Source of the DNA: Salinicoccus halitifaciens | GTDB lineage: Bacteria; Bacillota; Bacilli; Staphylococcales; Salinicoccaceae | Direction: 5' to 3' | DNA: 64,000 bases | Assembly: GCF_021026095.1 (NCBI RefSeq) | Contig: NZ_JAJNCU010000001.1 | Coordinates: 372,001-436,000, forward strand | Shown: piece by piece, positions 34,778 through 44,141 of the stretch | How positions within the stretch are numbered: position 1 is the stretch's first letter | How the letters are laid out: each line of letters opens with the position of its first letter | Notes under the pieces: generated by a model | Seen by the model: the letters and a program-made list of their open reading frames with translations, nothing else | Databases searched by the model: none | Told to the model about the DNA's origin: nothing | Made by a program: the position numbers and the translations under genes

Positions 34778-36538
34778 ATGACTAGAGCATTCATTTCAGA
34801 AACGATTGGCAAAGAGGCGGGGGCATCCGTCCAACTATCCGGCTGGGTCCAGAGAAGGCGCGACCTCGGCGGACTGATCTTCATTGACCTCAGGGACCGG
34901 AGCGGTGTCATCCAGATCGTCTTCAATCCGGAAGTTTCGGAAAAGGCGCTGAACACAGCGGAAGATGTACGGAGTGAATACGTCATCAATATAAACGGTA
35001 CGATATCAAAGAGGGATGCATCACAGGTCAATCCGAATATCGATACCGGGGAAATCGAGGTCATCGTTGATGAAATCGATGTGATTTCAAAGGCGAAAAC
35101 ACCGCCGTTCCATATTCAGGACGAGACCGTCACCGAAGACGTCAAACTGAAGTACAGATATCTGGACTTGAGGCGGCCGAAACTGCAGAACATCCTGAAG
35201 CTGCGTCACCGCCTGAAGCAGAGTGTGAGCCGCTTTTTGGATGAAGAAGGTTTCATCGATGTTGAGACGCCTGTACTTTCAAAATCAACACCGGAAGGTG
35301 CACGGGATTATCTCGTCCCATCACGCGTGCATGAAGGTGAATTTTACGCACTCCCGCAGTCGCCGCAGATTTACAAGCAGCTGCTGATGCTTTCCGGAAT
35401 GGAGAAGTACTATCAGATCGTCAAATGTTTCAGGGATGAGGACCTGCGCGCCGACAGGCAGCCGGAATTCACGCAGATCGATATCGAACAGTCATTCGTC
35501 GGTCAGGAAGATGTCATCGCACTGAATGAAAGAATGATCACGCAGATCATGAAAGACGTCAAGGGCGTGGAAGTCACCACACCGTTCCAGAGAATCACCT
35601 ATGATGAAGCCATGGCGAAGTACGGCGTGGATAAACCGGATACACGGTTCGGTCTGTACCTTCAGGACATCACCGAATTCAGCAGGACGACGGAATTCAA
35701 AGTATTCAAATCCACGGCGGAATCGGGCGGCATGGTGAACGCACTTGTCGTGCCGGATCAGGCGGATGCTTATTCAAGGAAAGACATAGACAAGCTTGAA
35801 AGCTTTGTGAAGACATATGGCGCCAAAGGTCTCGCGTGGATGAAATCTTCGGAAGATGGATTCACCGGGCCGATTGCGAAATTCTTTGATGAAGAAAAAC
35901 AGGCTGAGCTCAAATCTTTGCTCGGCATCGGCTCAAACGACCTGGTGCTGTTTGTGGCTGATAAGAAAAAAGTCGTCCATGCATCACTCGGGAACCTGCG
36001 CAACAAGCTCGGGAAAGATCTTGGACTGATCGATAAGGAACAGTTCAACTTCCTGTGGGTGACGGACTGGCCGCTCCTTGAGTATGATGAGGACAATGAC
36101 CGTTACGTCGCCGCCCACCATCCATTCACCTCACCGAAGAAAGAGGATGAAGACAAGCTTGAGACTGCACCGGAAGAAGTGAAGGCCAATGCCTACGACA
36201 TCGTCTTGAACGGCTATGAACTCGGCGGGGGCTCTATCCGCATCCACGACAGGGTGCTGCAGGAGCGGATGTTCCGTGCACTCGGATTCACCGATGAAGA
36301 GCGGGATGAGCAGTTCGGATTCCTGCTTGAGGCATTCACATACGGTGCACCGCCCCATGGCGGCATCGCCTACGGCTTCGACCGCTTCGTCATGCTGCTT
36401 GCAGGCACCGACAACATCAGGGACGTCATCGCATTCCCTAAAACCGCAAGTGCAAGCGATCTGATGATGAACGCACCGTCAGCCGTATCCGAAGATCAGC
36501 TGGAGGAACTGCACATCAGCGTGAAAACAGAAGAGTGA
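34778..36538 (+). CDS. aspS: Aspartate-tRNA ligase
   Basis: A 586-residue bacterial-type AspRS: the N-terminal OB anticodon domain (1-105, '[22 protein letters not shown]' pattern), class II core with motif 2 '[18 protein letters not shown]', the bacterial GAD insertion (about 285-420) and motif 3 'GGIAYGFDR' near the end. It charges tRNA-Asp. The length fits the family. It shares the T-box with hisS and ends at a terminator (36588-36614). Confidence 0.98.
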   Translation: MTRAFISETIGKEAGASVQLSGWVQRRRDLGGLIFIDLRDRSGVIQIVFNPEVSEKALNTAEDVRSEYVININGTISKRDASQVNPNIDTGEIEVIVDEIDVISKAKTPPFHIQDETVTEDVKLKYRYLDLRRPKLQNILKLRHRLKQSVSRFLDEEGFIDVETPVLSKSTPEGARDYLVPSRVHEGEFYALPQSPQIYKQLLMLSGMEKYYQIVKCFRDEDLRADRQPEFTQIDIEQSFVGQEDVIALNERMITQIMKDVKGVEVTTPFQRITYDEAMAKYGVDKPDTRFGLYLQDITEFSRTTEFKVFKSTAESGGMVNALVVPDQADAYSRKDIDKLESFVKTYGAKGLAWMKSSEDGFTGPIAKFFDEEKQAELKSLLGIGSNDLVLFVADKKKVVHASLGNLRNKLGKDLGLIDKEQFNFLWVTDWPLLEYDEDNDRYVAAHHPFTSPKKEDEDKLETAPEEVKANAYDIVLNGYELGGGSIRIHDRVLQERMFRALGFTDEERDEQFGFLLEAFTYGAPPHGGIAYGFDRFVMLLAGTDNIRDVIAFPKTASASDLMMNAPSAVSEDQLEELHISVKTEE

Positions 36539-36587
36539 TATACTTGCCTGCTGCAGGAGATTTCATATAAGAATAGTTTTACCCCGG

Positions 36588-36618
36588 AACCGTACAGAAT
36601 AGCTCTGTACGGTTTATT
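36588..36618 (+). terminator. Intrinsic terminator after aspS
   Basis: An 11-bp perfect stem AACCGTACAGA (36588-36598) and TCTGTACGGTT (36604-36614), followed by TATTTA. The T tract is short. Confidence 0.8.
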
Positions 36619-36764
36619 TATGTGAAAAATTTACTATTTACATTATACTTGCATGTTTATTATGGTTTTCACATTTCTGACATATAGGTCTACAATTTGA
36701 AGTTTATTCCACTGTTGGAAGCGGGAAGACACGGGTTGAATGATTATATGGAAAGGTGATATAA

Positions 36765-38408
36765 ATGTTGGAATCAGGAAACCAGGAAATGGATTTTTTG
36801 GAAACCGGCAGAAGTCCTGCGACAGGAAAGCGCGGAGCCGTGACAACGCCGCATTACCTTGCGACGCAGGCCGGTGAGAACATCATAAGAAGAGGCGGCC
36901 ATGCTGTAGAAGCAGCGATTGCTTCGAATGCTGTGCTGTCGGTTGTATATCCCCATATGGCAGGTATCGGCGGGGATTTATTCGCCCTCATCAAAGACGG
37001 GAATGAGGACAATGTACGTGCCATGAACGGCAGCGGTAAAGCTGCAGGGAAGGCGACGATCGATTTTTTCAAAGAGAAAGGATATGACAGCATACCCGAG
37101 GAAGGGCCGCTGTCGAGCGGGACCGTGCCGGGTACGGTTGCGGCATGGGAAGCGATGCATGAAAAATACGGCCGTCTGGAATGGGCGGAGCTTTTTGAAG
37201 AAGCCGTTTATCACGCGGAAGAAGGTTTTCCGGTGACGGAGAAGCTTGCGGATTTCATAATCCAGGAGAAGGATAAGATCGATCAGCATGATAAGACTGC
37301 TGCTGTTTTCATACCGGACGGAGAGCCATTGAAAACGAATGATATTTTAGTGCAGAGTGAGCTTGCCGAAACATTGAAAAGCATCGCAAAAGAAGGTGCT
37401 TCGGCTTTCTATGAAGGAGAAGTGGGAGAGAAGATGACTGCTTCACTTCAGGATGCAGGCGGACTGCTGTCGATGGAGGATCTGAAAAATCATAAAAGTG
37501 AATGGCAGGATCCGATATCCACGACTTACCGTGATGACTATGAAGTTTATCAATTGAAGCCCAATACACAGGGCGTTGCAGCATTGATGATGCTGAATAT
37601 TTTCAACCAATTTGATTTCAACCGCTTAAGAGATAACACCCCTCAATATTACCACCTCATGGCAGAAGCAGCTAAGATTACATTTCAATACAGGGACCAG
37701 TGGGTGACAGATCCTGATAAGGAACATGTACCCGTCGATGAACTGCTCTCGGATGAACAGACCACCCGGATGCTGGATCATTTCAGTGAAGACAAAGCGA
37801 ATTTACAGGAAGATCTGAATCGTCTGCCTGCGCTTAAAACCAACAGGGATACGACGTATTTCGCAGCAGTCGATGGAGAGGGCAATGCCGTGTCCATGAT
37901 ACAGAGCGTTTACCATGAATTCGGCTCAGGATTCATGGCAGACGGCGGCTTCCTGCTGCAGAACAGGGGCTCGTTCTTTTCCCTGGACGGCAATCACATC
38001 AACAGGCTGGAACCAGGCAAGAAGACGTTCCATACAATCATGCCGGCCATGGTGATGAAGAACGGCAGACCTTATCTTCTGATGGGTTCAATGGGCGGCG
38101 AAGGACAGCCGCAGACCCAGAGTGCCCTCATCACAAGGATCGTCGACTTCGGCTACAACGTCCAGCAGGCGATTGAAGCACCGAGATGGCTGTACGGCCG
38201 CACATGGGGCGATGACAGTGACTCGCTGAAATTCGAAAAGCGTGTTGCGGACAGCAACATAGAGGCACTTGAAAGCCTCGGCCACGAAGTGGAGATACTG
38301 CCTGCCTATTCCCAGACGATGGGGCATGCGCAGGCCATACGGATTGAAGACGGACTTTACGAAGCGGGTGCAGACCCGAGAGGGGACGGCATCGCTCTCA
38401 GCTGGTAA
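36765..38408 (+). CDS. Gamma-glutamyltransferase-family protein, cytosolic
   Basis: A 547-residue Ntn-hydrolase of the gamma-glutamyltranspeptidase family. The self-cleavage/nucleophile threonine is T363 in NRDTTYFAAVDG, where classical GGTs have DTTHFSVVD. The large-subunit pattern 'GAVTTPHYLATQAGENIIRRGG' and the 'MGSMGGEGQPQTQ' glycine loop are present. There is no signal peptide, unlike secreted GGTs of Bacillus, so it should act inside the cell on an imported compound. It starts an apparent operon with an LctP-type permease and an FmdA-type amidase, which suggests use of an amide or gamma-glutamyl compound. The exact substrate is unknown. ATG 36765 follows AAAGGTGAT. Confidence 0.85.
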   Translation: MLESGNQEMDFLETGRSPATGKRGAVTTPHYLATQAGENIIRRGGHAVEAAIASNAVLSVVYPHMAGIGGDLFALIKDGNEDNVRAMNGSGKAAGKATIDFFKEKGYDSIPEEGPLSSGTVPGTVAAWEAMHEKYGRLEWAELFEEAVYHAEEGFPVTEKLADFIIQEKDKIDQHDKTAAVFIPDGEPLKTNDILVQSELAETLKSIAKEGASAFYEGEVGEKMTASLQDAGGLLSMEDLKNHKSEWQDPISTTYRDDYEVYQLKPNTQGVAALMMLNIFNQFDFNRLRDNTPQYYHLMAEAAKITFQYRDQWVTDPDKEHVPVDELLSDEQTTRMLDHFSEDKANLQEDLNRLPALKTNRDTTYFAAVDGEGNAVSMIQSVYHEFGSGFMADGGFLLQNRGSFFSLDGNHINRLEPGKKTFHTIMPAMVMKNGRPYLLMGSMGGEGQPQTQSALITRIVDFGYNVQQAIEAPRWLYGRTWGDDSDSLKFEKRVADSNIEALESLGHEVEILPAYSQTMGHAQAIRIEDGLYEAGADPRGDGIALSW

Positions 38409-38437
38409 TTAAATAATAGTAAAGGAGTTTATTGGAA

Positions 38438-40051
38438 ATGGATCATTCACTACCATTGGATATACTACATTGGTCGATGGCCGCGCTGCCGCTGGCACTG
38501 CTTTTAATCATGCTGGTGGTCTTCAGATGGTCGGGCGGCACATCCGGCTGGATTGCCGCAGCAGTCGCTGCGGCAATCGCATATTTCCTTTACGAGGCAC
38601 CGCTCGACAACATGGCGGTCGGTGTAGGTAAAGGGTTATGGGAAGCGCTGTTCATACTACTGGTCGTCTGGACAGCCTTATTCCTTTATCATTCCTCGAA
38701 AAAAGCCGGGGCATTTGAAGTGATCAGGGAAGATATAGAGGATTACAGCCAGAACTATCTGTTCCTCGTCCTTGCATTCGGTTGGGTATTTTCATCCTTC
38801 CTGCAGGGTGTGGCAGGGTTCGGTGTTCCGATTGCAGTGGTGGCACCTTTACTTATAGGAATCGGCGTCAAACCCGTAGCTGCGGTCGTCATCCCATTGA
38901 TAGGACACTTGTGGGCCAACATGTTCGGTACGGTCGGCGTCGGATGGATAGCGACCATCAACGCGGTTGAAATAGAAAATATCACTGCAACGCTGTTTTA
39001 CACCACCCTCATGCTGTGGGCGGTGAACCTGCTCTCAGGCCTGTCAATTGCATTCATATATGCTGGATGGCAGGGCATCAAAGACGGTTTCCTGCTCATC
39101 ATCACCATCTCGATCATCCATGGCGGAGGCCAGATGATAGTTGCGATGTTCAGCCCTGAGCTCAGCGCCTTCATACCGGCTGCGATTGCCATGGCTGCAT
39201 TGATCCTGTTTGCGAAAACCAAGAAATACGGTGAAAAATCGAAGTCTGATGAAAAGACGAAGATCATGCAGGATCCAGAGGACCGGGAGGAAACAGAGGA
39301 GGAGAGGCCGGACATCTCCATCCATAAGGCATTCATGCCATACTATGTCCTTACTGTCCTGACAGTCGTCGCACTCGGCGTGCCGACGATCAGCAATTTC
39401 CTGGATCAGATTGAATTCGGCCCGCCGTTCCCTGAGACAGAGACGGGTTACGGCTTCACCGAGGAGGGGACAGCGGAGTATTCTCCAATATCCCTCACGC
39501 ATCCGGCCATCTATATACTCCTTGGTGCAATATTCGGCGTCATCTGGTATAAGCGGCTCGGTTTATATGATTCCGGCTACGGGAAGGAAATTTGGGACGG
39601 CGTGAAAGACAACGCCCTGGGTGCATCCCTGGCGATTGCCGGTTTCCTGACCATGACAGAAGTCATGGGCGCTTCAGGGCAGATTACAGTGCTTGCTCTG
39701 GGCATCGGCACCGTGGCCAACCCGCCGGTATACCTTGCTCTGGCGAACTTCATCGGCCTCATCGGTTCATTCATGACATCCTCGAACACTTCTTCAAACG
39801 TGGTGTTCGCGCCATTGCACGGCTCGGTCGCCAATGCGATGGACGGATTGTCGCTGCCGCAGGCCATTGCTGCACAATCGACCGGTGGTGCAATCGGTAA
39901 TGCAATCGCACCTTCGAATATCATACTTGCAACAAGTACCGCCGGTATCCAGGATAAGATTGCAGATGTCTATAAACAGACACTGATATTCACGCTCATT
40001 GCCGCACTGATGGTCTCCGGAATATCACTGATCATTTATTTCCTGGTATAA
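38438..40051 (+). CDS. LctP-family (L-lactate permease type) transporter
   Basis: A 537-residue polytopic membrane protein with about 13 TM helices and one long hydrophilic loop (about 265-295, rich in Lys and Glu). The segments 'FLQGVAGFGVPIAVVAPLLIGIGVKP' and the C-terminal 'SSNTSSNVVFAPLHG' are typical of the lactate permease family. Family members carry lactate, glycolate or other carboxylates. Here it lies 30 bases after the GGT-like gene and before an amidase, so another carboxylate or amide-acid may be the cargo. ATG 38438 is preferred over TTG 38432 by spacing to AAGGAG. Confidence 0.85.
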   Translation: MDHSLPLDILHWSMAALPLALLLIMLVVFRWSGGTSGWIAAAVAAAIAYFLYEAPLDNMAVGVGKGLWEALFILLVVWTALFLYHSSKKAGAFEVIREDIEDYSQNYLFLVLAFGWVFSSFLQGVAGFGVPIAVVAPLLIGIGVKPVAAVVIPLIGHLWANMFGTVGVGWIATINAVEIENITATLFYTTLMLWAVNLLSGLSIAFIYAGWQGIKDGFLLIITISIIHGGGQMIVAMFSPELSAFIPAAIAMAALILFAKTKKYGEKSKSDEKTKIMQDPEDREETEEERPDISIHKAFMPYYVLTVLTVVALGVPTISNFLDQIEFGPPFPETETGYGFTEEGTAEYSPISLTHPAIYILLGAIFGVIWYKRLGLYDSGYGKEIWDGVKDNALGASLAIAGFLTMTEVMGASGQITVLALGIGTVANPPVYLALANFIGLIGSFMTSSNTSSNVVFAPLHGSVANAMDGLSLPQAIAAQSTGGAIGNAIAPSNIILATSTAGIQDKIADVYKQTLIFTLIAALMVSGISLIIYFLV

Positions 40052-40087
40052 GAGGGTAAAGATATCATAAACGAAGGGGGTGGAAAA

Positions 40088-41167
40088 ATGCGTTATTCAA
40101 ATTTGAAAAGCAGTTTGGCAGACCTTATAAAAGATGCAAAGCTTCATGTACTGGAAGCGGACTCCGGCACGGTCCACTGGGGGCACTGGGATAATTCCCT
40201 CGCCCCGGTGCTCACTGTCGAGTCTGGAGATTTCGTCTTTGTGGAAACGATCACCCACCAGGCCGGTGATGCACCAGAGCTGATGATGGACGAGACGACG
40301 AAGGAAATATACCGTAATATCCCGGAAGAGTCTAGAAAGCCCGGGCCGCACCTGCTTACAGGGCCGATTGAAGTGAAGGGTGCAGAACCAGGCGATATGC
40401 TGGAGGTCCAGATTCTCGATATTGAGCCGAGACAGCCATACGGCTCTAATCTGTCGGCACCTTGGGGCTTTTTATTCCATAGAGAGAAGTATGAGGAAAA
40501 TGAGCACGTCATGATTTATGAATTGGATGATCATGCCCAGTGGCTGACCCAGAAATACAAATACGAATATCCGGGCGCCTATGACGTAAACGGCCGGATC
40601 GTTGACGAAAGTGAAATCACAAAAGAAGAAGGGTTTCGGGGAATGCGGATCCCGGCCCAGCTCCATATGGGCACGATCGGTGTCGCCCCGGAGGAGGACG
40701 GGAAGATCAGTACCGTGCCACCTTCAAATTTCGGGGGCAACATCGACAACTGGAGGATCGGGGCGGATACAACGATGTATTATCCCGTTTTCAACAAAGG
40801 TGCACTCCTCTCCCTCGGGGATGCCCACCTCGCACAGGGCGACAGCGAACTGAACGGTACGGGCGTCGAAGCTTCGGCAAACTGCCTGATCAGAGTGAAG
40901 GTGAGGAAGGATTTTCACTTTTCGCAGCCTCTGCTCGAGACGGAGGATGCGTGGCATATCCATGCGTTCAATGAAAACCTGGATGATGCGGCAGAAGAGG
41001 CTTCCTTGAAGGCCATCGAGTTTTTGGAGGAATATCAGGACATGACGGAACAGGAAGCCTATTCATTCCTTGCCCTGGCGGGGGAGCTTCAAATCACACA
41101 GGTGGTCAATACGAACAAGGGCGTCCATGTCACTATACCGAAAGATGCTTTTGTACCTGAAGTCTGA
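40088..41167 (+). CDS. Acetamidase/formamidase family protein (FmdA-like)
   Basis: A 359-residue amidohydrolase of the FmdA/AmdA family. Typical marks are 'GTVHWGHWDNSLAPVLTVESGD', 'TGPIEVKGAEPGDMLEVQILD', 'MGTIGVAP' and 'GGNIDNW', and 'GDAHLAQGDSELNGTGVE', which hold the metal-binding Asp/His residues. It hydrolyses short amides to ammonia and a carboxylate. It follows the permease after 36 bases with a strong GGGGGTGG ribosome-binding site and ends at a terminator. With the GGT-like gene and the permease it forms a probable uptake-and-hydrolysis unit. Confidence 0.85.
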   Translation: MRYSNLKSSLADLIKDAKLHVLEADSGTVHWGHWDNSLAPVLTVESGDFVFVETITHQAGDAPELMMDETTKEIYRNIPEESRKPGPHLLTGPIEVKGAEPGDMLEVQILDIEPRQPYGSNLSAPWGFLFHREKYEENEHVMIYELDDHAQWLTQKYKYEYPGAYDVNGRIVDESEITKEEGFRGMRIPAQLHMGTIGVAPEEDGKISTVPPSNFGGNIDNWRIGADTTMYYPVFNKGALLSLGDAHLAQGDSELNGTGVEASANCLIRVKVRKDFHFSQPLLETEDAWHIHAFNENLDDAAEEASLKAIEFLEEYQDMTEQEAYSFLALAGELQITQVVNTNKGVHVTIPKDAFVPEV

Positions 41168-41173
41168 TGTTAT

Positions 41174-41212
41174 AAAAGGCCGTAAACTGTATGGGTTTAC
41201 GGCCTTTTATCA
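41174..41212 (+). terminator. Intrinsic terminator after amidase gene
   Basis: Perfect 14-bp stem AAAAGGCCGTAAAC (41174-41187) and GTTTACGGCCTTTT (41195-41208) with a 7-base loop. Confidence 0.92.
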
Positions 41213-41272
41213 TTTTGCTTTAAGTTTTCAAAAAATTTGATATCATTAAATAAAAAACGGAGTGGAGCCGAG

Positions 41273-41545
41273 ATGAAATATTTTGCAGTTTTCTTATCGA
41301 TGCTGGACGAAGAAAAGAGCAGCATCCACAGGGAGGAACATTTGAAATTCCTTGATGGCCTGAGGGAAAAAGATGTGGTGGTGATGAACGGGCGCTTTAC
41401 GGACGGCGCCGGTGGACTTGTGATATACAAGGGGCAGGACGGGGAAGAAATCGAAAAACTCGTCAAGCAGGACCCTTACATTATAAATGGTGCGAGGGAT
41501 TACGAGCTGCATGAATGGGAAATGGTGACCGAATACGAAATATAG
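41273..41545 (+). CDS. YciI-like protein
   Basis: A 90-residue protein of the YciI/YCII dimeric alpha-beta barrel family: 'MKYFAVFLSMLDEEKSSIHREEHLKFLDGLREKD' start pattern with the conserved His (REEH) and the 'GGLVIYKGQDGEEIEKLVKQDPY' segment with the conserved Asp-Pro. Family members are often partner domains or small enzymes of unclear activity. ATG 41273 follows GGAGTGGAG. It is ten bases before the dehydrogenase gene and probably cotranscribed with it. Confidence 0.75.
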   Translation: MKYFAVFLSMLDEEKSSIHREEHLKFLDGLREKDVVVMNGRFTDGAGGLVIYKGQDGEEIEKLVKQDPYIINGARDYELHEWEMVTEYEI

Positions 41546-41555
41546 GAGTGGTTCA

Positions 41556-42425
41556 ATGAATATCGGATTTATCGGCCTCGGCATCATGGGGAAGCCGATG
41601 TGTGCCAATCTGCTTAAAAGCGGGCATGACGTATATATCAGCAGCTCCAATGATCATACGAATGATGAACTGTCGCATCACGGTGCAGCAGTTTTGGAAT
41701 ATTATGAAGCGGTCGCGCAGAAATCGGAAGTCATCATACTCATGCTTCCCGATTCCGCCGAGGTGCAGGAAGTCATTGTGGAAAGCGGCCTCCATGAAAA
41801 ATTCAACCCCGGGACGACAGTGATCGATATGAGCTCCATCAACCCTGAAACGAGCAGGGAAGTCTCTGAAGTGCTCAACGCACACGGTCATCAGTATATT
41901 GATGCACCGGTGAGCGGCGGGGAAGAAAAAGCGATCGAGGGCACTTTATCAATCATGGCCGGCGGTGATGAGGAAGCAATCGGCAAAGTCATGCCGCTAC
42001 TTGAGTGCATGGGTGCAGGCATCGTGCATACGGGCCCGGTCGGCTCCGGGAATGCCGTGAAGCTGGTCAATCAGGTGATCGTCGCCAACAACATCGCAGC
42101 ACTTTCAGAAGGGGTGGCCCTTGCAGAAGCGCTGGATCTTGACCTGGACACGGTCTATGATGCAATCAGCGGCGGCCTGGCAGGCAGTGCCGTGATGGAC
42201 ACCAAATTCCCGAAGATGGCCGCTGGAAAGTATGACCCCGGCTTTAAGATGAAACTGCATGTGAAAGACTTGAACAATGCATTCGGCAGCGTGGATGCAG
42301 AGACAATTGAAAGATTACCGGTCACACGGCAGACGAAAGCGATGATGACGGAACTTATGGATGACCCTGACGTTCAGGAGGAGGACCACAGTGCCTTATA
42401 CAGGCACTATGAAAAGGGCCGCTGA
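41556..42425 (+). CDS. NAD(P)-dependent beta-hydroxyacid dehydrogenase (GarR/HIBADH family)
   Basis: A 289-residue dehydrogenase. The Rossmann loop is GFIGLGIMGKPM (4-15), the substrate loop is 'DAPVSGGEEKAIEGTLSIMAGG', and the catalytic lysine lies in 'GSGNAVKLVNQ'. Members reduce or oxidise tartronate semialdehyde, 3-hydroxyisobutyrate or similar acids. The neighbours do not decide which. It ends the accessory block just before the 6S RNA. Confidence 0.87.
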   Translation: MNIGFIGLGIMGKPMCANLLKSGHDVYISSSNDHTNDELSHHGAAVLEYYEAVAQKSEVIILMLPDSAEVQEVIVESGLHEKFNPGTTVIDMSSINPETSREVSEVLNAHGHQYIDAPVSGGEEKAIEGTLSIMAGGDEEAIGKVMPLLECMGAGIVHTGPVGSGNAVKLVNQVIVANNIAALSEGVALAEALDLDLDTVYDAISGGLAGSAVMDTKFPKMAAGKYDPGFKMKLHVKDLNNAFGSVDAETIERLPVTRQTKAMMTELMDDPDVQEEDHSALYRHYEKGR

Positions 42426-42489
42426 GCAGCAGTTGCGGCTGTTGTCTGAGTGTCTTCAGCGGATAACTTCATTTTAAAAACCTTTTTGC

Positions 42490-42518
42490 TTCTCAAAGTT
42501 TTTGGCCTGTGCTATAAT
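42490..42518 (+). promoter_or_regulatory. Promoter of 6S RNA
   Basis: An extended -10 TGCTATAAT (42510-42518) and a -35-like TTCTCA (42490-42495) with a 17-base spacer. Transcription would start close to 42525. Confidence 0.65.
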
Positions 42519-42525
42519 GTCCTTA

Positions 42526-42722
42526 ATAGAAATATCTGAGAAGTTCGTGATGTGTTGAATTATATTTTGACCTAACACCAATTTAAACGGGAGTCCAATA
42601 GGTTTTCCTTCAAAAAACAAGCCTGTTCGCCAGGACGTTTGGAGTTGGAAACAGGACACCCACCTGCAATTAGCAGGCCAAAATAATCAACAGATACACA
42701 CGGCTTAGCTTGGATATTTCGA
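42526..42722 (+). ncRNA. ssrS: 6S RNA
   Basis: A gene-free stretch that folds as a long rod. The ends close by GAAATATC (42529-42536) with GATATTTC (42713-42720), then TGTTGA (42553-42558) with TCAACA (42687-42692), and CCTGTT (42622-42627) with AACAGG (42650-42655), with hairpins ACCTA/TAGGT and CCTGC-AATTA-GCAGG. Rod shape, length near 195 bases, its own promoter and the site next to rarA, where Firmicutes carry 6S RNA, support the call. 6S RNA imitates an open promoter and holds the housekeeping RNA polymerase. No open frame with a ribosome-binding site exists here. Confidence 0.8.
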
Positions 42723-42729
42723 TGATAAG

Positions 42730-42764
42730 CACCGGACGCAAATGCGTCCGGTGTTTATTTTTTT
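42730..42764 (+). terminator. Intrinsic terminator of 6S RNA
   Basis: Perfect 10-bp stem CACCGGACGC (42730-42739) and GCGTCCGGTG (42744-42753), followed by TTTATTTTTTTTT on the plus strand. Confidence 0.92.
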
Positions 42765-42779
42765 TTAATTTTACTATCG

Positions 42780-44054
42780 TTATTTGCGGAGTATCGTCCT
42801 GAGCTTCGAGTAGATCTCTTCAAGCTGCCCTTCGTATTTCGTGTCCTTCGAAGGGATGAAATACTGCCTGTCCTTTAAGGTGTCAGGCATATACTGCTGG
42901 GCCACGACGTTATTTGGAAAGTTATGGGGATATTTGTAGCCGACGGCATTGCCGAGCTTTTCGGCACTTGCATAATGCCCGTCTTTCAGATGTTTAGGCA
43001 CTGTGCCGGCCTTTCCTTTCTTAATGTCTGCAATTGCACTGTCAAGGCTCTTGTAGGCACTGTTCGATTTCGGGGAGAGTGCAAGTTCGATTGCAGCATT
43101 GGCGAGCGGTATCCGAGCTTCCGGAAAGCCGAGCCTTTCCGCCGAAATGATGGCATTCAATGTCCTTGTTGCAAGCTGGGGGTTCGCAAGTCCGATGTCT
43201 TCATAGGCGATCACGAGCATCCGGCGAGCAATCGTCACGAGGTCTCCCGCTTCGATCAGTCTCGCCAAGTAGTGCAGGCTCGCGTCCACATCACTGCCCC
43301 TGATCGATTTTTGGAACGCGCTCATCACGTCATAGTGTGCGTCACCGTCCTTGTCATGCAGGAAGGCGGACTGCTGCATGCAGGCTTTCGCATCATCCAG
43401 CGTGATGCGGACTTTATCCCCGTCGGGTTTTGTGCTGAGGGCCGCAAGTTCCAAGGCATTCAGTGCACTCCTGACATCCCCCTGGGCGGACAAGGTGAAG
43501 TGTTCCATCGCTTCCTCATTTACCTCAAGGCTCATCCTGCCGAGCCCGCGTTCCTCATCTGCGATGGCTCTTGTGAGGGCGAGCCTGATATCGTCCTGGT
43601 CCAGGGAATCGAGCTCGAATATCTGTGACCTCGACCTGATGGCCGGATTGATGGCATGGTAAGGGTTGGAAGTCGTGGCGCCGATCAGGATGATCGTACC
43701 TTTCTCGAGGTGCGGCAGAAGGAAATCCTGCTTGGCCTTATCCAGACGGTGGATTTCATCCAGCAGGAGGATGACCGTGCCGCTCATTTTCCCTTCTTCC
43801 ACAATCTGCTGCATATCTTTTTTCGTATTTGAAACTGCGTTCAATGTCCTGAACATATATTTCGTGGACCCTGCAATGGCGCTCGCGATGCTTGTCTTGC
43901 CGATGCCCGGCGGTCCGTACAGGATCATGGATGTCAGGCGCCTGGCCTCCACCATGCGTCTGATGATGCCGCCTTCGCCCACCAGATGTTCCTGTGAAAT
44001 CACTTCGTCGATCGTTCTTGGCCGCATGCGGTAACTCAATGGTTGTGTACTCAT
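42780..44054 (-). CDS. rarA: Replication-associated recombination ATPase RarA (MgsA)
   Basis: A 424-residue AAA+ protein of the clamp-loader-like RarA/MgsA/WRNIP1 family. Walker A is GPPGIGKTS, Walker B 'LLLDEIHRLDKAKQD', sensor 1 'GATTSNPYHAINPAIRSR', and the C-terminal half is the tetramerisation domain ('KGKAGTVPKHLKDGHY' is typical). It acts at stalled forks. ATG 44054 is used after GGGTGA; the longer frame begins with a TTG at 44066. It is encoded on the minus strand, convergent with the 6S RNA and divergent from cymR, as in S. aureus. Confidence 0.96.
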   Translation of the reverse strand: MSTQPLSYRMRPRTIDEVISQEHLVGEGGIIRRMVEARRLTSMILYGPPGIGKTSIASAIAGSTKYMFRTLNAVSNTKKDMQQIVEEGKMSGTVILLLDEIHRLDKAKQDFLLPHLEKGTIILIGATTSNPYHAINPAIRSRSQIFELDSLDQDDIRLALTRAIADEERGLGRMSLEVNEEAMEHFTLSAQGDVRSALNALELAALSTKPDGDKVRITLDDAKACMQQSAFLHDKDGDAHYDVMSAFQKSIRGSDVDASLHYLARLIEAGDLVTIARRMLVIAYEDIGLANPQLATRTLNAIISAERLGFPEARIPLANAAIELALSPKSNSAYKSLDSAIADIKKGKAGTVPKHLKDGHYASAEKLGNAVGYKYPHNFPNNVVAQQYMPDTLKDRQYFIPSKDTKYEGQLEEIYSKLRTILRK

Positions 44055-44141
44055 ATTTTCACCCAACTGTTTTATTATGATATATTTAATATATTACAAC
44101 ATAAATGGATTTATTAAAAAGTTTATATTCTGAGGTGTATT

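Noticed and set aside
42474-42659. Minus-strand 61-codon ORF over the 6S RNA
   Set aside because: It overlaps the structured RNA and its promoter and has no translation signals.
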